64,000 nt of DNA from Peptoniphilus vaginalis (GCF_900176605.1 NZ_FXLP01000004.1:558001-622000); one strand, 5' to 3'. Counted from the first letter of the stretch, positions 45,205 through 54,358 are shown. Program-made: numbers and translations. Notes: generated from the sequence alone by a model not told the origin.

Positions 45205-45486
45205 ATGAATTCAGACGCTTTAGGAATGGTTGAAACAAAAGGTTTAGTAGGTGCAATTGAAGCAGCAGATGCTATGGTAAAGGCTGCAAATGTAAATCTA
45301 GTAGGATATGAAAAAATCGGTTCTGGTTTAGTAACTGTAATGGTAAGAGGAGATGTAGGAGCAGTTAAAGCTGCTACAGATGCAGGTGCTGCATCAGCAA
45401 GAGCTATTGGCGAAGTAGTATCAGTTCACGTAATCCCAAGACCACATTCAGATACTGAAAAAATTATTCCTCACTTTGATAAATAA
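45205..45486 (+). CDS. pduJ: Major hexameric shell protein, PduA/PduJ type (BMC-H)
   Basis: 93 residues, one BMC domain: [40 protein letters not shown] and [13 protein letters not shown]. The pore loop [13 protein letters not shown] is that of PduJ and allows small polar diols. It builds the facets of the shell. CAGGAGGTAAATT precedes the ATG. A strong hairpin follows before the next gene and may raise its level relative to downstream genes. Confidence 0.95.
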   Translation: MNSDALGMVETKGLVGAIEAADAMVKAANVNLVGYEKIGSGLVTVMVRGDVGAVKAATDAGAASARAIGEVVSVHVIPRPHSDTEKIIPHFDK

Positions 45487-45507
45487 TATTTAAGCATAAT
45501 AGAATTG

Positions 45508-45545
45508 AGAAAAGTTAAAATATCTTTTGGTATTTTAACTTTTCT
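45508..45545 (+). terminator. Intra-operon hairpin after the major shell gene
   Basis: Perfect 15-bp stem AGAAAAGTTAAAATA/TATTTTAACTTTTCT with an 8-base loop. It lacks a following T-run, so it is either a partial terminator or an mRNA-stabilising structure. Confidence 0.55.
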
Positions 45546-45571
45546 ATTACTTATATAAGTAGGGTGATTAA

Positions 45572-46096
45572 ATGAATATTAGTAAAAAAGAGCTTGAAGA
45601 AATTATAAAGCTTATAGCGAAACAAATTTCTGAAAATAGAAACATTAATTTTATATTCTCAAAGCCATGGAACAACAAATATTATATTGCCCTTGATAGT
45701 TTGAAAAAACTAAATTTAAATGCAAATGCAATTATAAGCCGAGAATTGGACGAAAGTCATAAGCTTACAATAAAGGCTTCATGTTGTTGGAAAGAAGTTA
45801 TAGATTTTGATGAAAATAAACTTGATTTAATTTCAAAAAACGATACTTTCTTCCTTGATATAAAAATGAAAAATATTGTTAATATAACAATGTTAAATGA
45901 AGATGAGCTTGAATCTGCACTTGCAATGAAACTTTTTGAAAATGGCAAAAATATATATTTATGGAAGGAAACAGTAAAAACTGTAACAGGGAAAGAACCT
46001 GAAAAATATATAAAGAAACTATTAAATTATTATGAGGAAATTTTAAGTTATGGAATAAATATAGTTGATATAGAGGAAGTGAGAAATTATGAATAG
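45572..46096 (+). CDS. PduM-like microcompartment protein
   Basis: 174 residues with no membrane segment. The N-terminal helix KELEEIIKLIAKQIS, a middle region with TIKASCCWKEVIDFD, then TFFLDIKMKNIVNITML and a C-terminal helical part. Size, N-terminal helix and location among shell genes fit PduM, a structural component of 1,2-propanediol microcompartments, but similarity is too weak to be certain. Behind GTAGGGTGATTAA; overlaps the next shell gene by 8 bases. Confidence 0.55.
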   Translation: MNISKKELEEIIKLIAKQISENRNINFIFSKPWNNKYYIALDSLKKLNLNANAIISRELDESHKLTIKASCCWKEVIDFDENKLDLISKNDTFFLDIKMKNIVNITMLNEDELESALAMKLFENGKNIYLWKETVKTVTGKEPEKYIKKLLNYYEEILSYGINIVDIEEVRNYE

Positions 46097-46622
46097 GGCA
46101 CTGGGACTTATAGAAGTAGTAGGTCTAACAAACGCTATTATAGTAGCGGATACAATGCTTAAAGCTTCAAATATAAAAATGGAAGATGTCGAAATTACTA
46201 AAGGGATGGGCTTTGTTACTGTGAAAGTATCTGGAGATGTTGGAGCAGTAAAAGCTGCCATCGATTCTGGAAAAAGTTTGGCAGTTTCATTTAACAAATT
46301 TGTTTCATCAAAAGTTATACCAAGACCAGCTAATAGTCTTGACGGTTTTTTTCATTTAGACAAAGAGGATAAGCTTGAAGTTAACGCAAAAGATGATGTA
46401 AAAACTTTAAGTAAAGAAAAAATAAAAGAAGTTGAAGATAAAAATAAAGTAGAAAATGAAAAAAAAGAAGAAAAGGTTGAAAAGGAATCTGAAACTAAAA
46501 ACAATTTGAGCGAAAAAGAAGTTAAAATAGCTGAAACTGTAAAAGTTGAAAGCAAGGAAATCAAAAAAACTCAAAGCAAGAAATCTCAAAAAGATTCAAA
46601 GAACCTTAAGACAAGTGAGTAG
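46089..46622 (+). CDS. BMC-H shell protein with long charged C-terminal tail
   Basis: 177 residues. Residues 1-90 form one BMC domain ([49 protein letters not shown]). The pore loop is ITKGMG rather than KIGSG. The remaining 85 residues are almost only Lys, Glu, Ser and Val (KIKEVEDKNKVENEKKEEKV), probably disordered or coiled. PduK also has a C-terminal extension, but its cysteine motif is absent. Tail may bind cargo or regulate assembly. Confidence 0.82.
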   Translation: MNRALGLIEVVGLTNAIIVADTMLKASNIKMEDVEITKGMGFVTVKVSGDVGAVKAAIDSGKSLAVSFNKFVSSKVIPRPANSLDGFFHLDKEDKLEVNAKDDVKTLSKEKIKEVEDKNKVENEKKEEKVEKESETKNNLSEKEVKIAETVKVESKEIKKTQSKKSQKDSKNLKTSE

Positions 46623-46629
46623 TGATATT

Positions 46630-46893
46630 ATGTTTATCGCAAAAGTAGTTGGTAATGTTGTTGCAACAAGAAAAAATGACACCCTAGTAGGATATAAGCT
46701 TATGATAATACAGCCTATTAATGCCAAGGGCGAAAAAGTTAGAAACGAATCAGTTGCGGCTGATTATGTAGGAGCTGGTATTGGTGAGCTTGTACTAGTA
46801 GGTTCTGGTTCATCAGTTCGTGTAGAAGATGATAGGAAATCATCGGTGATAGATTTGGCAATAATAGGAATTATTGATGATTTAATTGTGTGA
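46630..46893 (+). CDS. pduN: Pentameric vertex protein PduN/EutN type (BMC-P)
   Basis: 87 residues. EutN/CcmL family: MFIAKVVGNVVATRKNDTLV, KLMIIQPINAKGE, AADYVGAGIGELVLVGSGSS and VIDLAIIGIIDDL. Pentamers cap the shell vertices. The longer open frame reaches back into the upstream gene, but ATG 46630 gives the family N-terminus. RBS GTGATATT is weak, so translation is probably coupled to the gene 7 bases upstream. Confidence 0.93.
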   Translation: MFIAKVVGNVVATRKNDTLVGYKLMIIQPINAKGEKVRNESVAADYVGAGIGELVLVGSGSSVRVEDDRKSSVIDLAIIGIIDDLIV

Positions 46894-46901
46894 GGTAAAT
46901 T

Positions 46902-48218
46902 ATGAATAAAAGAGCAGTATTTGATACAGTATGCGATGCAATAGATGCTGTAAAATCATCTTTTCAATTATATAGAAAGCTTGGGATCTCAGATAGAGAG
47001 GAAATTATACAAGAACTTAGAAAAGAGCTTTTAAATCATGTAGATGAACTTGCACAAAAAAGTTATGAAGAAACTTGCATGGGTAATGTTGTATCCAAAA
47101 TTGAGAAAATAAAGTTGAGTATTGAGAGAACTCCAGGAACTGAAGATTTAGTTTCAGAAGTTTTAACGAAAGATAAAGTTATGACTCTTTACGAATATTC
47201 GGCTTTTGGAATTGCTTGTGCTATTATGCCAAGCACAAATCCTGTAGCTACGGTAATAAATAATGTAATAGGTTTATTGGCTTCTGGCAATGCCGTTATT
47301 CTATGCCCCCATCCAAGGGCAATAGAAGTAACAAAATACCTTACTGACATAATAGCGACTACAATACTTAGAACATCAGGGATTGATAATCTGGTTACTA
47401 CTCTATCCGAAGTTAGCATAAAAAATATATCAGAAATAATGCATCATCCTGATGTAAATTTATTGGTTGTAACTGGGGGAAGCGATATAGCAAGGGCTGC
47501 AAATAAATGTGACAAAAAAGTAATATCAGCAGGGGCAGCTAATCCTACCTTTATTGTAGATGAAACAGCAGACTTAGATAAAGCAGCAAGTTGCATTGTA
47601 AAGGGTGCTAGTTTTGACAATAACATTTTATGTGTTACAGAAAAGAATATAGTAATTGTTGAATCAGTTTACGACAAATTCAAAAAAGCTCTTGAAAAAG
47701 AGGGAGTTTTTTACGTAGATACAGTTGAAGATATGTTGAAACTTTCCAAGGTTCTTTTAACAGAAGATTTGAAGCCAAATAAATTTTTGGGCGGAAAAGA
47801 TGTAAAAGAAATATTAAAATTTGCTGGAATAGAATCTAATGGCGTTTACAAAATAATAGCTGTGGATGTTCCAAAGATTCATCCTTTTGCAACAGAAGAG
47901 TTATTGATGCCGGTTATTGCAATAGTCAAAGCAAAGGATTTTGACGATGCATTAGAAACATCATTAAATCTTGAGCAAGGGCTACATCATACAGCAGGAA
48001 TTTATTCTAATATCATAGAAAGGCTTAATATTGCCGCTAAGCAAATGCAAACATCAATATTCGTAAAAAATGGATGCTCCTTAGAAGGTATAGGTTTTTC
48101 AGATAACAATCCAGTAAGTTTTACTATAGCAAATAAAACAGGTGAAGGTTCAACAAGTGCAAGAAATTTTGCAAGAAAGAGAAGATGTGCTTTAGTTGAT
48201 GCCTTTTCTATTAGGTGA
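46902..48218 (+). CDS. CoA-acylating aldehyde dehydrogenase, PduP-like, without targeting peptide
   Basis: 438 residues. Converts aldehyde, CoA and NAD to acyl-CoA. Catalytic cysteine C244 in FDNNILCVTEK; MPSTNPVATVINN, CPHPRAIEVT, VTGGSDIARAA and GEGSTSARNFARKRRCALVD are family motifs. It lacks the amphipathic N-terminal helix and linker that target PduP to the shell; compare the second copy at 55180. The catalytic neighbourhood (NILC versus NVPC) also differs. Starts 8 bases after pduN. Confidence 0.9.
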   Translation: MNKRAVFDTVCDAIDAVKSSFQLYRKLGISDREEIIQELRKELLNHVDELAQKSYEETCMGNVVSKIEKIKLSIERTPGTEDLVSEVLTKDKVMTLYEYSAFGIACAIMPSTNPVATVINNVIGLLASGNAVILCPHPRAIEVTKYLTDIIATTILRTSGIDNLVTTLSEVSIKNISEIMHHPDVNLLVVTGGSDIARAANKCDKKVISAGAANPTFIVDETADLDKAASCIVKGASFDNNILCVTEKNIVIVESVYDKFKKALEKEGVFYVDTVEDMLKLSKVLLTEDLKPNKFLGGKDVKEILKFAGIESNGVYKIIAVDVPKIHPFATEELLMPVIAIVKAKDFDDALETSLNLEQGLHHTAGIYSNIIERLNIAAKQMQTSIFVKNGCSLEGIGFSDNNPVSFTIANKTGEGSTSARNFARKRRCALVDAFSIR

Positions 48219-48224
48219 TGAAGT

Positions 48225-49334
48225 ATGAAAGATTTAATAAATAAAACAGAAATAGTATTTCAAGGAAAAGCTCTCAGTAAATTAAAAGAGATAGAAGAAA
48301 AGAGAATTTTAATAATAACAGATTCTTTTATTGCAAAAAGTGTTCTTATGAATAAAGTTTTAAGAAGCATAAACGCATCAAATAAAGTTGTTATATATGA
48401 CAAAGTTTTGCCTGATCCAAGCCTTGAAATAATAGGGCAGGCTTTATCTCTATATATAAAAGAAGATATAGATATAATAATAGGATTTGGCGGAGGATCC
48501 TCAATTGATTCTGCAAAAGGTGTAATATATTTTGCTAAGGAAGTTACAAATAAAGATGTTTATTTTATAGCAATACCAACAACAAGTGGAACTGGATCTG
48601 AAGTTACAAGTGTATCAGTAATAAAGGACAATGATACACAAGTAAAACACTTGCTACAGTCTTATAATATGTTACCGGACTTGGCTATCTTAGACACTTG
48701 TCTTGTTAAAGAACTTCCTAAGAAAATAATTGCAAATACAGGCATAGATGTTTTAACTCATGCAATTGAGGCCTATGTTGGTAAAAATAGAAGCTCATAT
48801 TCCGATGCTTTAGCAGAAAAAGCTGGAGAATTGGTTGTTAAATATCTCTATAGAAGTTATAGAAATATGAACGATATTGAATCCAAAGAAGAGATGCATT
48901 TGGCATCCATGATGGCAGGTATGGCATTTGAAATGGCAGGGCTTGGAATAAATCATGCAATAGCACATCAAATAGGAGCTAAATTGCGAATACCTCATGG
49001 TCTTTGCAATGGTATTCTCTTAACAAGTGTTATAGGATTTAATTCGAAAGTTGAAGCAATGAAAAAAAGATATGCTAATTATGCAAGAAAGATTGGAGTT
49101 ACTACAGCTAAAGATGATACAGAAGCAGTAAATAATTTAAATAAATTTATTGAAGTCTTACAAGCAATTATGGATATGCCAAAAAGCTTAAGTGAATGTA
49201 ATGTGTCAAGAGAAAAACTATTAGAAACGAAGAATCAAATTGCTGAGAATGCTTTAAAAGACAATTGTATGAAAACTTCTGTAAATAGTATAAGTATTGA
49301 TGAGATAAAAGAAATTATTGAAAAGATATATTAG
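48225..49334 (+). CDS. pduQ: Iron-containing alcohol dehydrogenase, PduQ type
   Basis: 369 residues. Reduces the aldehyde to the alcohol, regenerating NAD inside the compartment. NAD-binding IIGFGGGSSIDSAKG and IPTTSGTGSEVTS; iron ligands in GIDVLTHAIEAYVG and GINHAIAHQIGAKLRIPHG. Full family length. Starts 6 bases after the aldehyde dehydrogenase; 44 bases to the sensor gene. Confidence 0.94.
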   Translation: MKDLINKTEIVFQGKALSKLKEIEEKRILIITDSFIAKSVLMNKVLRSINASNKVVIYDKVLPDPSLEIIGQALSLYIKEDIDIIIGFGGGSSIDSAKGVIYFAKEVTNKDVYFIAIPTTSGTGSEVTSVSVIKDNDTQVKHLLQSYNMLPDLAILDTCLVKELPKKIIANTGIDVLTHAIEAYVGKNRSSYSDALAEKAGELVVKYLYRSYRNMNDIESKEEMHLASMMAGMAFEMAGLGINHAIAHQIGAKLRIPHGLCNGILLTSVIGFNSKVEAMKKRYANYARKIGVTTAKDDTEAVNNLNKFIEVLQAIMDMPKSLSECNVSREKLLETKNQIAENALKDNCMKTSVNSISIDEIKEIIEKIY

Positions 49335-49378
49335 CTTTTATAAGATTATTATGAGATTAAATCGTCTTGGAGGGATTT

Positions 49379-50665
49379 ATGAACATTAATAAAAAATATA
49401 AACATATACCTAATATAAAAATCAATGAAAAATATACAGACGGAAGAAGCAAAATTGACATATATTCTATTTTTGGAAAAGAATATTTAGAAGAAATTCA
49501 AAGAGTTATTTCTGATGTAACAGGACTTGCTTTTGTCACAATTGATTATAAGGGAGAGCCTCTAACAGAGATGACAAATTTCTCTAAAAGGTGCAGTTAT
49601 ATTAGAGAAAATGTAATGTGCAAAAAAATATGTGAATTATCTGATGCATCTGGAGCTATAAGATCAGCTGTGTCTAAAAAAACATCAATATATTTTTGCC
49701 CTTTTAATTTATTAGAGGTTGCAATCCCAATTGTTATTAATGATAAATATTTAGGTGCCTTTATAGGAGGTCAAGTAATATGTGAGGATGCTCCTGAAAA
49801 AGTCCTAAGGATGCAAGAACAACTTTTACTTGATGAAATAAATCTGGAAAGTTTACATCTAAATGATATAGATATAAATTCAAAAAAGTATACATTTACA
49901 GAATTTGAGTCAATTGTAAGATTGGTTGAGCTAATAATTTCAGAGATAATAAAGAAAGAATTAATTTCAAGTTATCATGAAAGTAAAAATAAAAAGAGAA
50001 TAAAGGACTTAGAAGAAAAGATAGAAAAGCTTGAAGGTAAAAACTTAGAGCTTAAGAACAAAATCTTAAAAATTAATAATAATTTAAACAAACTTTTTTT
50101 AAACGATATGATGGAATCACTTTCAAATCTTGCTTTAATAGAAGAGGCAAAAAATACCAGCCAATATAGCGAGTATTTGAGGAATTATTTCATTAACTCA
50201 ATTGAAATTGACTCCGATTCTATAAATTTTGTTTATAAAACTTTGATTAATTATTTCAAAATGAAAAAAATCCAATATAAAGATAGATTCAAATATGAAA
50301 TTAATATCGATGATGATGTTAAGGAATGCAGTATGCCTTTTAAAATATTAATTCCTTATACTCTAGTTATGTGTTATTTAGGACTTAATTTCAAAGAGGA
50401 TGAGTACCACATTGAGATAAATGTAAAAAGAGAGGAAGACAATATAATTATTTTAATTAATGATAATGGAGTTGGAATTTCAAAAGAAGCATTTGAAAGG
50501 TTAAAAGATATACATAACATAAGCGGAGAAGTAAAAAATATGTTTGAATATATAAAGAATTTGGAAGATGATTTCAAGAAAATATCAAATGGAAAACAAG
50601 AGATAAATATTTTTGAAGATAATGAAAAGACAGTTATCTCTATAAAATATCCTATAAAAAATTAG
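49379..50665 (+). CDS. PocR-domain sensor, degenerate LytS-type kinase
   Basis: 428 residues. PocR sensory domain at 30-185 with the cysteine set C72, C81, C85 and C107 (FSKRCSYIRENVMCKKICEL, IYFCPFNLLEVAIPI); such domains bind propanediol-like ligands. Coiled coil at 200-236, then a LytS-type kinase region. The phospho-acceptor motif NPHFLFN reads NKLFLND (237-243), with Leu for His, and the ATPase N-box is also altered (VMCYLGLN) while DNGVGI remains. Likely a pseudokinase. ATG 49379 follows CTTGGAGGGATTT. Pairs with the next gene. Confidence 0.82.
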   Translation: MNINKKYKHIPNIKINEKYTDGRSKIDIYSIFGKEYLEEIQRVISDVTGLAFVTIDYKGEPLTEMTNFSKRCSYIRENVMCKKICELSDASGAIRSAVSKKTSIYFCPFNLLEVAIPIVINDKYLGAFIGGQVICEDAPEKVLRMQEQLLLDEINLESLHLNDIDINSKKYTFTEFESIVRLVELIISEIIKKELISSYHESKNKKRIKDLEEKIEKLEGKNLELKNKILKINNNLNKLFLNDMMESLSNLALIEEAKNTSQYSEYLRNYFINSIEIDSDSINFVYKTLINYFKMKKIQYKDRFKYEINIDDDVKECSMPFKILIPYTLVMCYLGLNFKEDEYHIEINVKREEDNIIILINDNGVGISKEAFERLKDIHNISGEVKNMFEYIKNLEDDFKKISNGKQEINIFEDNEKTVISIKYPIKN

Positions 50666-50674
50666 GGTGATTAT

Positions 50675-51676
50675 ATGTATAGTGTTCTATTAGTAAGTAA
50701 TCAAACCTTAATGAGAGATGTATTAAAAAAAATAATAGAAAAGAATGAGAAATTCAGTATATTTGGAGAAACAAATTCTTATAATAAAGCAATAGATTAT
50801 GTTAGAAATAACAATATTAATTTAGTTTTTTCTGATTTCATAATGCCTAACATTACAAGGGTAGATTTTATAAATAAAATCGAAAAAACAAATAATAAAA
50901 CAAAAGTATTGCTAGTAGCATTTCCTCATGATGTAGTTTTTGAAGGAAATGAAAATATAAATTTAAACCAAATAATATTAAAGCCTCTAACATATGAAAA
51001 AGTTAATGAGAAGCTAGAAAAATATGACGCTATAAATCAAAAGAGTTATGAAAAAGATTTTCTATTTAACATGGAACAAACAGTTAATATGAATGACTTT
51101 ATTGAAGTTAATGAGTATTTAATTGAGATAATAAATGAATTTGATTTTAATAGTAGTGATGTAAAAGTCAAGGATGATATAAAAGGCAAATTAAAAAACT
51201 TAGGAAATAAAATAATTAATTTTAACAGTTTTGCAGAAGATAAAGATCTACTAGACAAGGATTTCCCAATTAGTGATTTAACGGTAAAAGATAAAAGACT
51301 TTGTAATATATGGATGTTTAGAATTATTAATTATTATTTTAAGAAAAAAAGTATTGCAAATTATCCAATATTAAAAGACGTCTTTAAGTATATTGAAAAT
51401 AATTTAAACAAAAATATTTCTCTTAATGATGTTGTGAAGGAATGTAATATATCCCAAGGTTATTTAAGTAGGCTTTTTAAAAATGAATATAATCTTACAG
51501 TTGTAAATTATATTCATTTAAAGAAAATAAATTTAGCAAAAGAATACATATTGTTAGAGAATAGCAGTGTTTTGGATATAGCATTTAATTTAGGATATAA
51601 CGAATATGGTTATTTTAGCAAAGTATTTAAAAAATACGAGAAAATAACAGTTGAGCAGTTTAGAAAAGCTAGGTGA
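50675..51676 (+). CDS. AraC-type response regulator of the microcompartment operon
   Basis: 333 residues. N-terminal receiver fold with D54 (LVFSDFIMPN) and Lys in IILKPLTYEK, but the acidic pair of the active site is replaced (LLVSNQ), so phosphorylation may not be used. C-terminal AraC DNA-binding domain with two HTH units: SLNDVVKECNISQGYLSRLF and VLDIAFNLGYNEYGYFSKVF. Probably the activator of this locus, informed by the PocR sensor just upstream. Confidence 0.87.
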   Translation: MYSVLLVSNQTLMRDVLKKIIEKNEKFSIFGETNSYNKAIDYVRNNNINLVFSDFIMPNITRVDFINKIEKTNNKTKVLLVAFPHDVVFEGNENINLNQIILKPLTYEKVNEKLEKYDAINQKSYEKDFLFNMEQTVNMNDFIEVNEYLIEIINEFDFNSSDVKVKDDIKGKLKNLGNKIINFNSFAEDKDLLDKDFPISDLTVKDKRLCNIWMFRIINYYFKKKSIANYPILKDVFKYIENNLNKNISLNDVVKECNISQGYLSRLFKNEYNLTVVNYIHLKKINLAKEYILLENSSVLDIAFNLGYNEYGYFSKVFKKYEKITVEQFRKAR

Positions 51677-51680
51677 TATA

Positions 51681-52826
51681 ATGAATAAATTTATTATTAC
51701 ATCAGAATCAGTTACAGAAGGTCATCCTGATAAGGTTTGTGACATAATATCAGATTCAATTTTAGATGAATATTTAAAAAAAGATAGCAATTCAAGAGTT
51801 GCTATTGAAAATATGATTTCAAACAATCTTCTTGTTATAGCTGGAGAGGTAACATCAAAAGTTAAGATAGATGTGGAGAAGGTTGCTTTAGATGCAATCA
51901 AAGAAATTGGATATTCAACTAATGAATCAGGTTTTGATGTAGATAAAGCTATTATTCTTACAAATATAGATGAGCAGTCAAAGGATATAGCAATGGGGGT
52001 AAATCAAGAAAAAATTTGTGCAGGAGATCAAGGACTTGTTTTTGGTTATGCAACAAACGAAAGTAAATCCTATCTACCTTTAGCGGTTGAACTTTCTCAT
52101 GCTCTTACAAAAAGACTTTCTGAAGTCAGGAAAAAGGGAATAGTTCAAGGTTTGTACCCTGATGGAAAATCTCAAGTTAGCTTGGTATATGAAGATGGAA
52201 GACCTAGTTATGTTAAGTCAATAGTTCTTGCTGCACATCATAAGGCAAGCAAAGATATTGCACTTTTAAGATACGAGCTTATCAAGGAAGTAATAATGAA
52301 GGTTATAGATAAGTCTTTGATAAAAGGCGATACTTTAATTCATATAAATGCAACTGGGAAATTTACAATTGGTGGACCAAAGGCTGATGTAGGATTAACA
52401 GGACGAAAAATAATTGTTGATACCTATGGAGGAATTGGAAGACACGGTGGTGGAGCATATTCCGGAAAAGATCCATCTAAAGCTGATAGATCAGCATCTT
52501 ATATGGCAAGATATGTTGCGAAGAATTTAGTAGCAGCTGGATTATGTGATAAGTGTGAAATACAATTGGCCTATGTTATTGGAAAAGAAAATCCAGAAAG
52601 TGTATATATAGATACATTTGGAACAGAAAAATTTGATCTAGAAAAAATTTATAAGGTAACTGAGAAGGTTTTTGATTTGAGTATTGATGGCATAATAAAG
52701 AACTTGAAGTTACAAAGGCCTGTTTATAAAAAAACAGCGGCTTATGGTCATTTTGGAAGAGATGAAGATGAATTCACATGGGAGAAAACAGACAAAAAAG
52801 ATGAACTAAAAAACTTAATTAGGTAG
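51681..52826 (+). CDS. metK: S-adenosylmethionine synthetase inside the microcompartment operon
   Basis: 381 residues. Makes SAM from methionine and ATP. Motifs: ITSESVTEGHPDKVCDIISD, CAGDQGLVFGYATNE, NATGKFTIGGPKADVGLTGR, GGGAYSGKDPSKADRSASYM and YGHFGR. All catalytic regions are present. Start at 51681 behind AGCTAGGTGATATA, so it begins 4 bases after the regulator. SAM is the co-substrate of the radical activase, which may explain its place here. Possibly a second copy beside a housekeeping one. Confidence 0.94.
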   Translation: MNKFIITSESVTEGHPDKVCDIISDSILDEYLKKDSNSRVAIENMISNNLLVIAGEVTSKVKIDVEKVALDAIKEIGYSTNESGFDVDKAIILTNIDEQSKDIAMGVNQEKICAGDQGLVFGYATNESKSYLPLAVELSHALTKRLSEVRKKGIVQGLYPDGKSQVSLVYEDGRPSYVKSIVLAAHHKASKDIALLRYELIKEVIMKVIDKSLIKGDTLIHINATGKFTIGGPKADVGLTGRKIIVDTYGGIGRHGGGAYSGKDPSKADRSASYMARYVAKNLVAAGLCDKCEIQLAYVIGKENPESVYIDTFGTEKFDLEKIYKVTEKVFDLSIDGIIKNLKLQRPVYKKTAAYGHFGRDEDEFTWEKTDKKDELKNLIR

Positions 52827-52833
52827 GTGTACT

Positions 52834-53697
52834 ATGGATATTTTAACAATAATTGCAGGTTTTGCAGGAGGAGCTTTCGGAGCAGCTTTTGGTTCGATAC
52901 CAGCTTTTATCTTGACAGGAGTGTTTGCTTTAATAGGATCTATTTTAACCCTTTCAGGAGTTACAGATTATATTGTTGGCAATGTGGCATTTGGTCCATT
53001 CTTTGGCCCACATGTATCCTTTGCAGCGGGAGCTGCCGCAGCAGCATATGCAGCAAATAAAGCTAAAAAGCTAGATAATGCACAAAATGTTTTAGCATCT
53101 CTTTTTGGTATTAATGATATAACCACAATTTTGGTTGGTGGAATTTATGGCTTAGTAGGTATAGTAGCCTTTACATTGATAACAAAACAATCTGTATTTG
53201 TAACAGATTATCCTGCTTTTTGTGTATGTATAGTTTTATTTTTAAATAGAATTATCCTTGGAAAGACATCAATTATAGGTACATTAAAAGATGGAGAAAA
53301 AAGAGAGATTTTTCCTAAAGTTGAAATAATACAAAATTCAGTAAATGGGTTCCTGTTATCACTAGGAATCGCCATAATTGGTCAAAAGCTTATTGAAGCT
53401 GGAGTTAGTAAAGATGCTATGGCAATTTATCCTGTTTTTGCTTTTGGAATTTCAGCCCTATCACTTATTTTTTTACAAATGGGTTATTCTATTCCAATTA
53501 CGCATCACGTAACATATCCTGCAGCAACTGTATTTATTTTGACGCAAAATATATTTTTAGCTGCTATTACAGGATTCATCAATGCAATACTATGGGTAAT
53601 TGCAGGCAGAATTTTTAATTCTCATTGCGATACATATATTGATCCACCTGCAATAGTAATTGCAGTTAGTATGTTTATAATAAATTTAATTTTCTAA
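52834..53697 (+). CDS. Multi-pass membrane protein, candidate diol transporter
   Basis: 287 residues with about eight to ten membrane helices and Gly/Ala-rich segments (IIAGFAGGAFGAAFGSIPAF, FGPFFGPHVSFAAGAAAAAY). His pairs in IPITHHVTYPAA and a charged loop NKAKKLDNAQN stand out. It is not GlpF- or PduF-like and I do not recognise a family. Located 7 bases after metK and before pduL, so made with the compartment; import of the diol or export of a product is inference. Confidence 0.72.
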   Translation: MDILTIIAGFAGGAFGAAFGSIPAFILTGVFALIGSILTLSGVTDYIVGNVAFGPFFGPHVSFAAGAAAAAYAANKAKKLDNAQNVLASLFGINDITTILVGGIYGLVGIVAFTLITKQSVFVTDYPAFCVCIVLFLNRIILGKTSIIGTLKDGEKREIFPKVEIIQNSVNGFLLSLGIAIIGQKLIEAGVSKDAMAIYPVFAFGISALSLIFLQMGYSIPITHHVTYPAATVFILTQNIFLAAITGFINAILWVIAGRIFNSHCDTYIDPPAIVIAVSMFIINLIF

Positions 53698-53710
53698 AAA
53701 AGGAAGTAAT

Positions 53711-54358
53711 ATGTTGAATAATAATGAACTTATAGCAAAAATTTCAAAAGAAGTTTTACAAAGATTAAATGATATAGATAATCACAAGATTGTTGTAGGT
53801 GTATCAAATAGGCACATACATCTATCTAAAGAAGATTTAGAAAGCTTGTTTGGAAAGGATTATGAGCTTACTGTTAAATCAACATTAAAACAGCCAGGTC
53901 AGTTTGCAGCCGAAGAATGCGTAACAATACGAGGTCCGAAAGGTGAATTTAACAATGTAAGAATTTTAGGACCTATAAGAAAAAAATCACAAGTGGAAAT
54001 ATCTCTTACAGATTCTTTCAAACTTGGTGTGAAGGCACCTATAAAAGAATCTGGAAAACTACAAGGAACTCCTGGTATTCAAGTTATTGGACCTTATGGA
54101 CGAATAAATATGCCAGAAGGAACTATTATAGCTCTTAGACATATTCATATGACTCCTGAAGATGCAAAGTTTATGGATGTAAAAGATGGTGATTTTGTTG
54201 ATGTGCAATTTTTTGGCGAGAGAAAAGCAGTAATGGGCAATGTACTCATTAGGGTAAGCGATAAGTACAAATTGGAAATGCACTTAGACACTGATGAAGC
54301 AAATGCTGTAGGTATAAAAAACAATGACTATGTTGTTTTGAAAAAATTTACTAGGTGA
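53711..54358 (+). CDS. pduL: Phosphate propanoyltransferase PduL
   Basis: 215 residues. Converts propionyl-CoA or a related acyl-CoA and phosphate to acyl phosphate and CoA, recycling CoA in the compartment. Two PduL domains with the zinc-binding motifs VGVSNRHIHLSKEDLE and LRHIHMTPEDA, and TIRGPKGEFNNVRILGPIRK. The first 18 residues (LNNNELIAKISKEVLQRL) form an amphipathic targeting helix. GGAAGTAAT precedes the ATG. Confidence 0.95.
   Translation: MLNNNELIAKISKEVLQRLNDIDNHKIVVGVSNRHIHLSKEDLESLFGKDYELTVKSTLKQPGQFAAEECVTIRGPKGEFNNVRILGPIRKKSQVEISLTDSFKLGVKAPIKESGKLQGTPGIQVIGPYGRINMPEGTIIALRHIHMTPEDAKFMDVKDGDFVDVQFFGERKAVMGNVLIRVSDKYKLEMHLDTDEANAVGIKNNDYVVLKKFTR

Noticed and set aside
52827-53060. 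Short plus-strand open frame at the start of the membrane protein
   Set aside because: Out-of-frame shadow of the gene at 52834, with a residue mix unlike a real protein.
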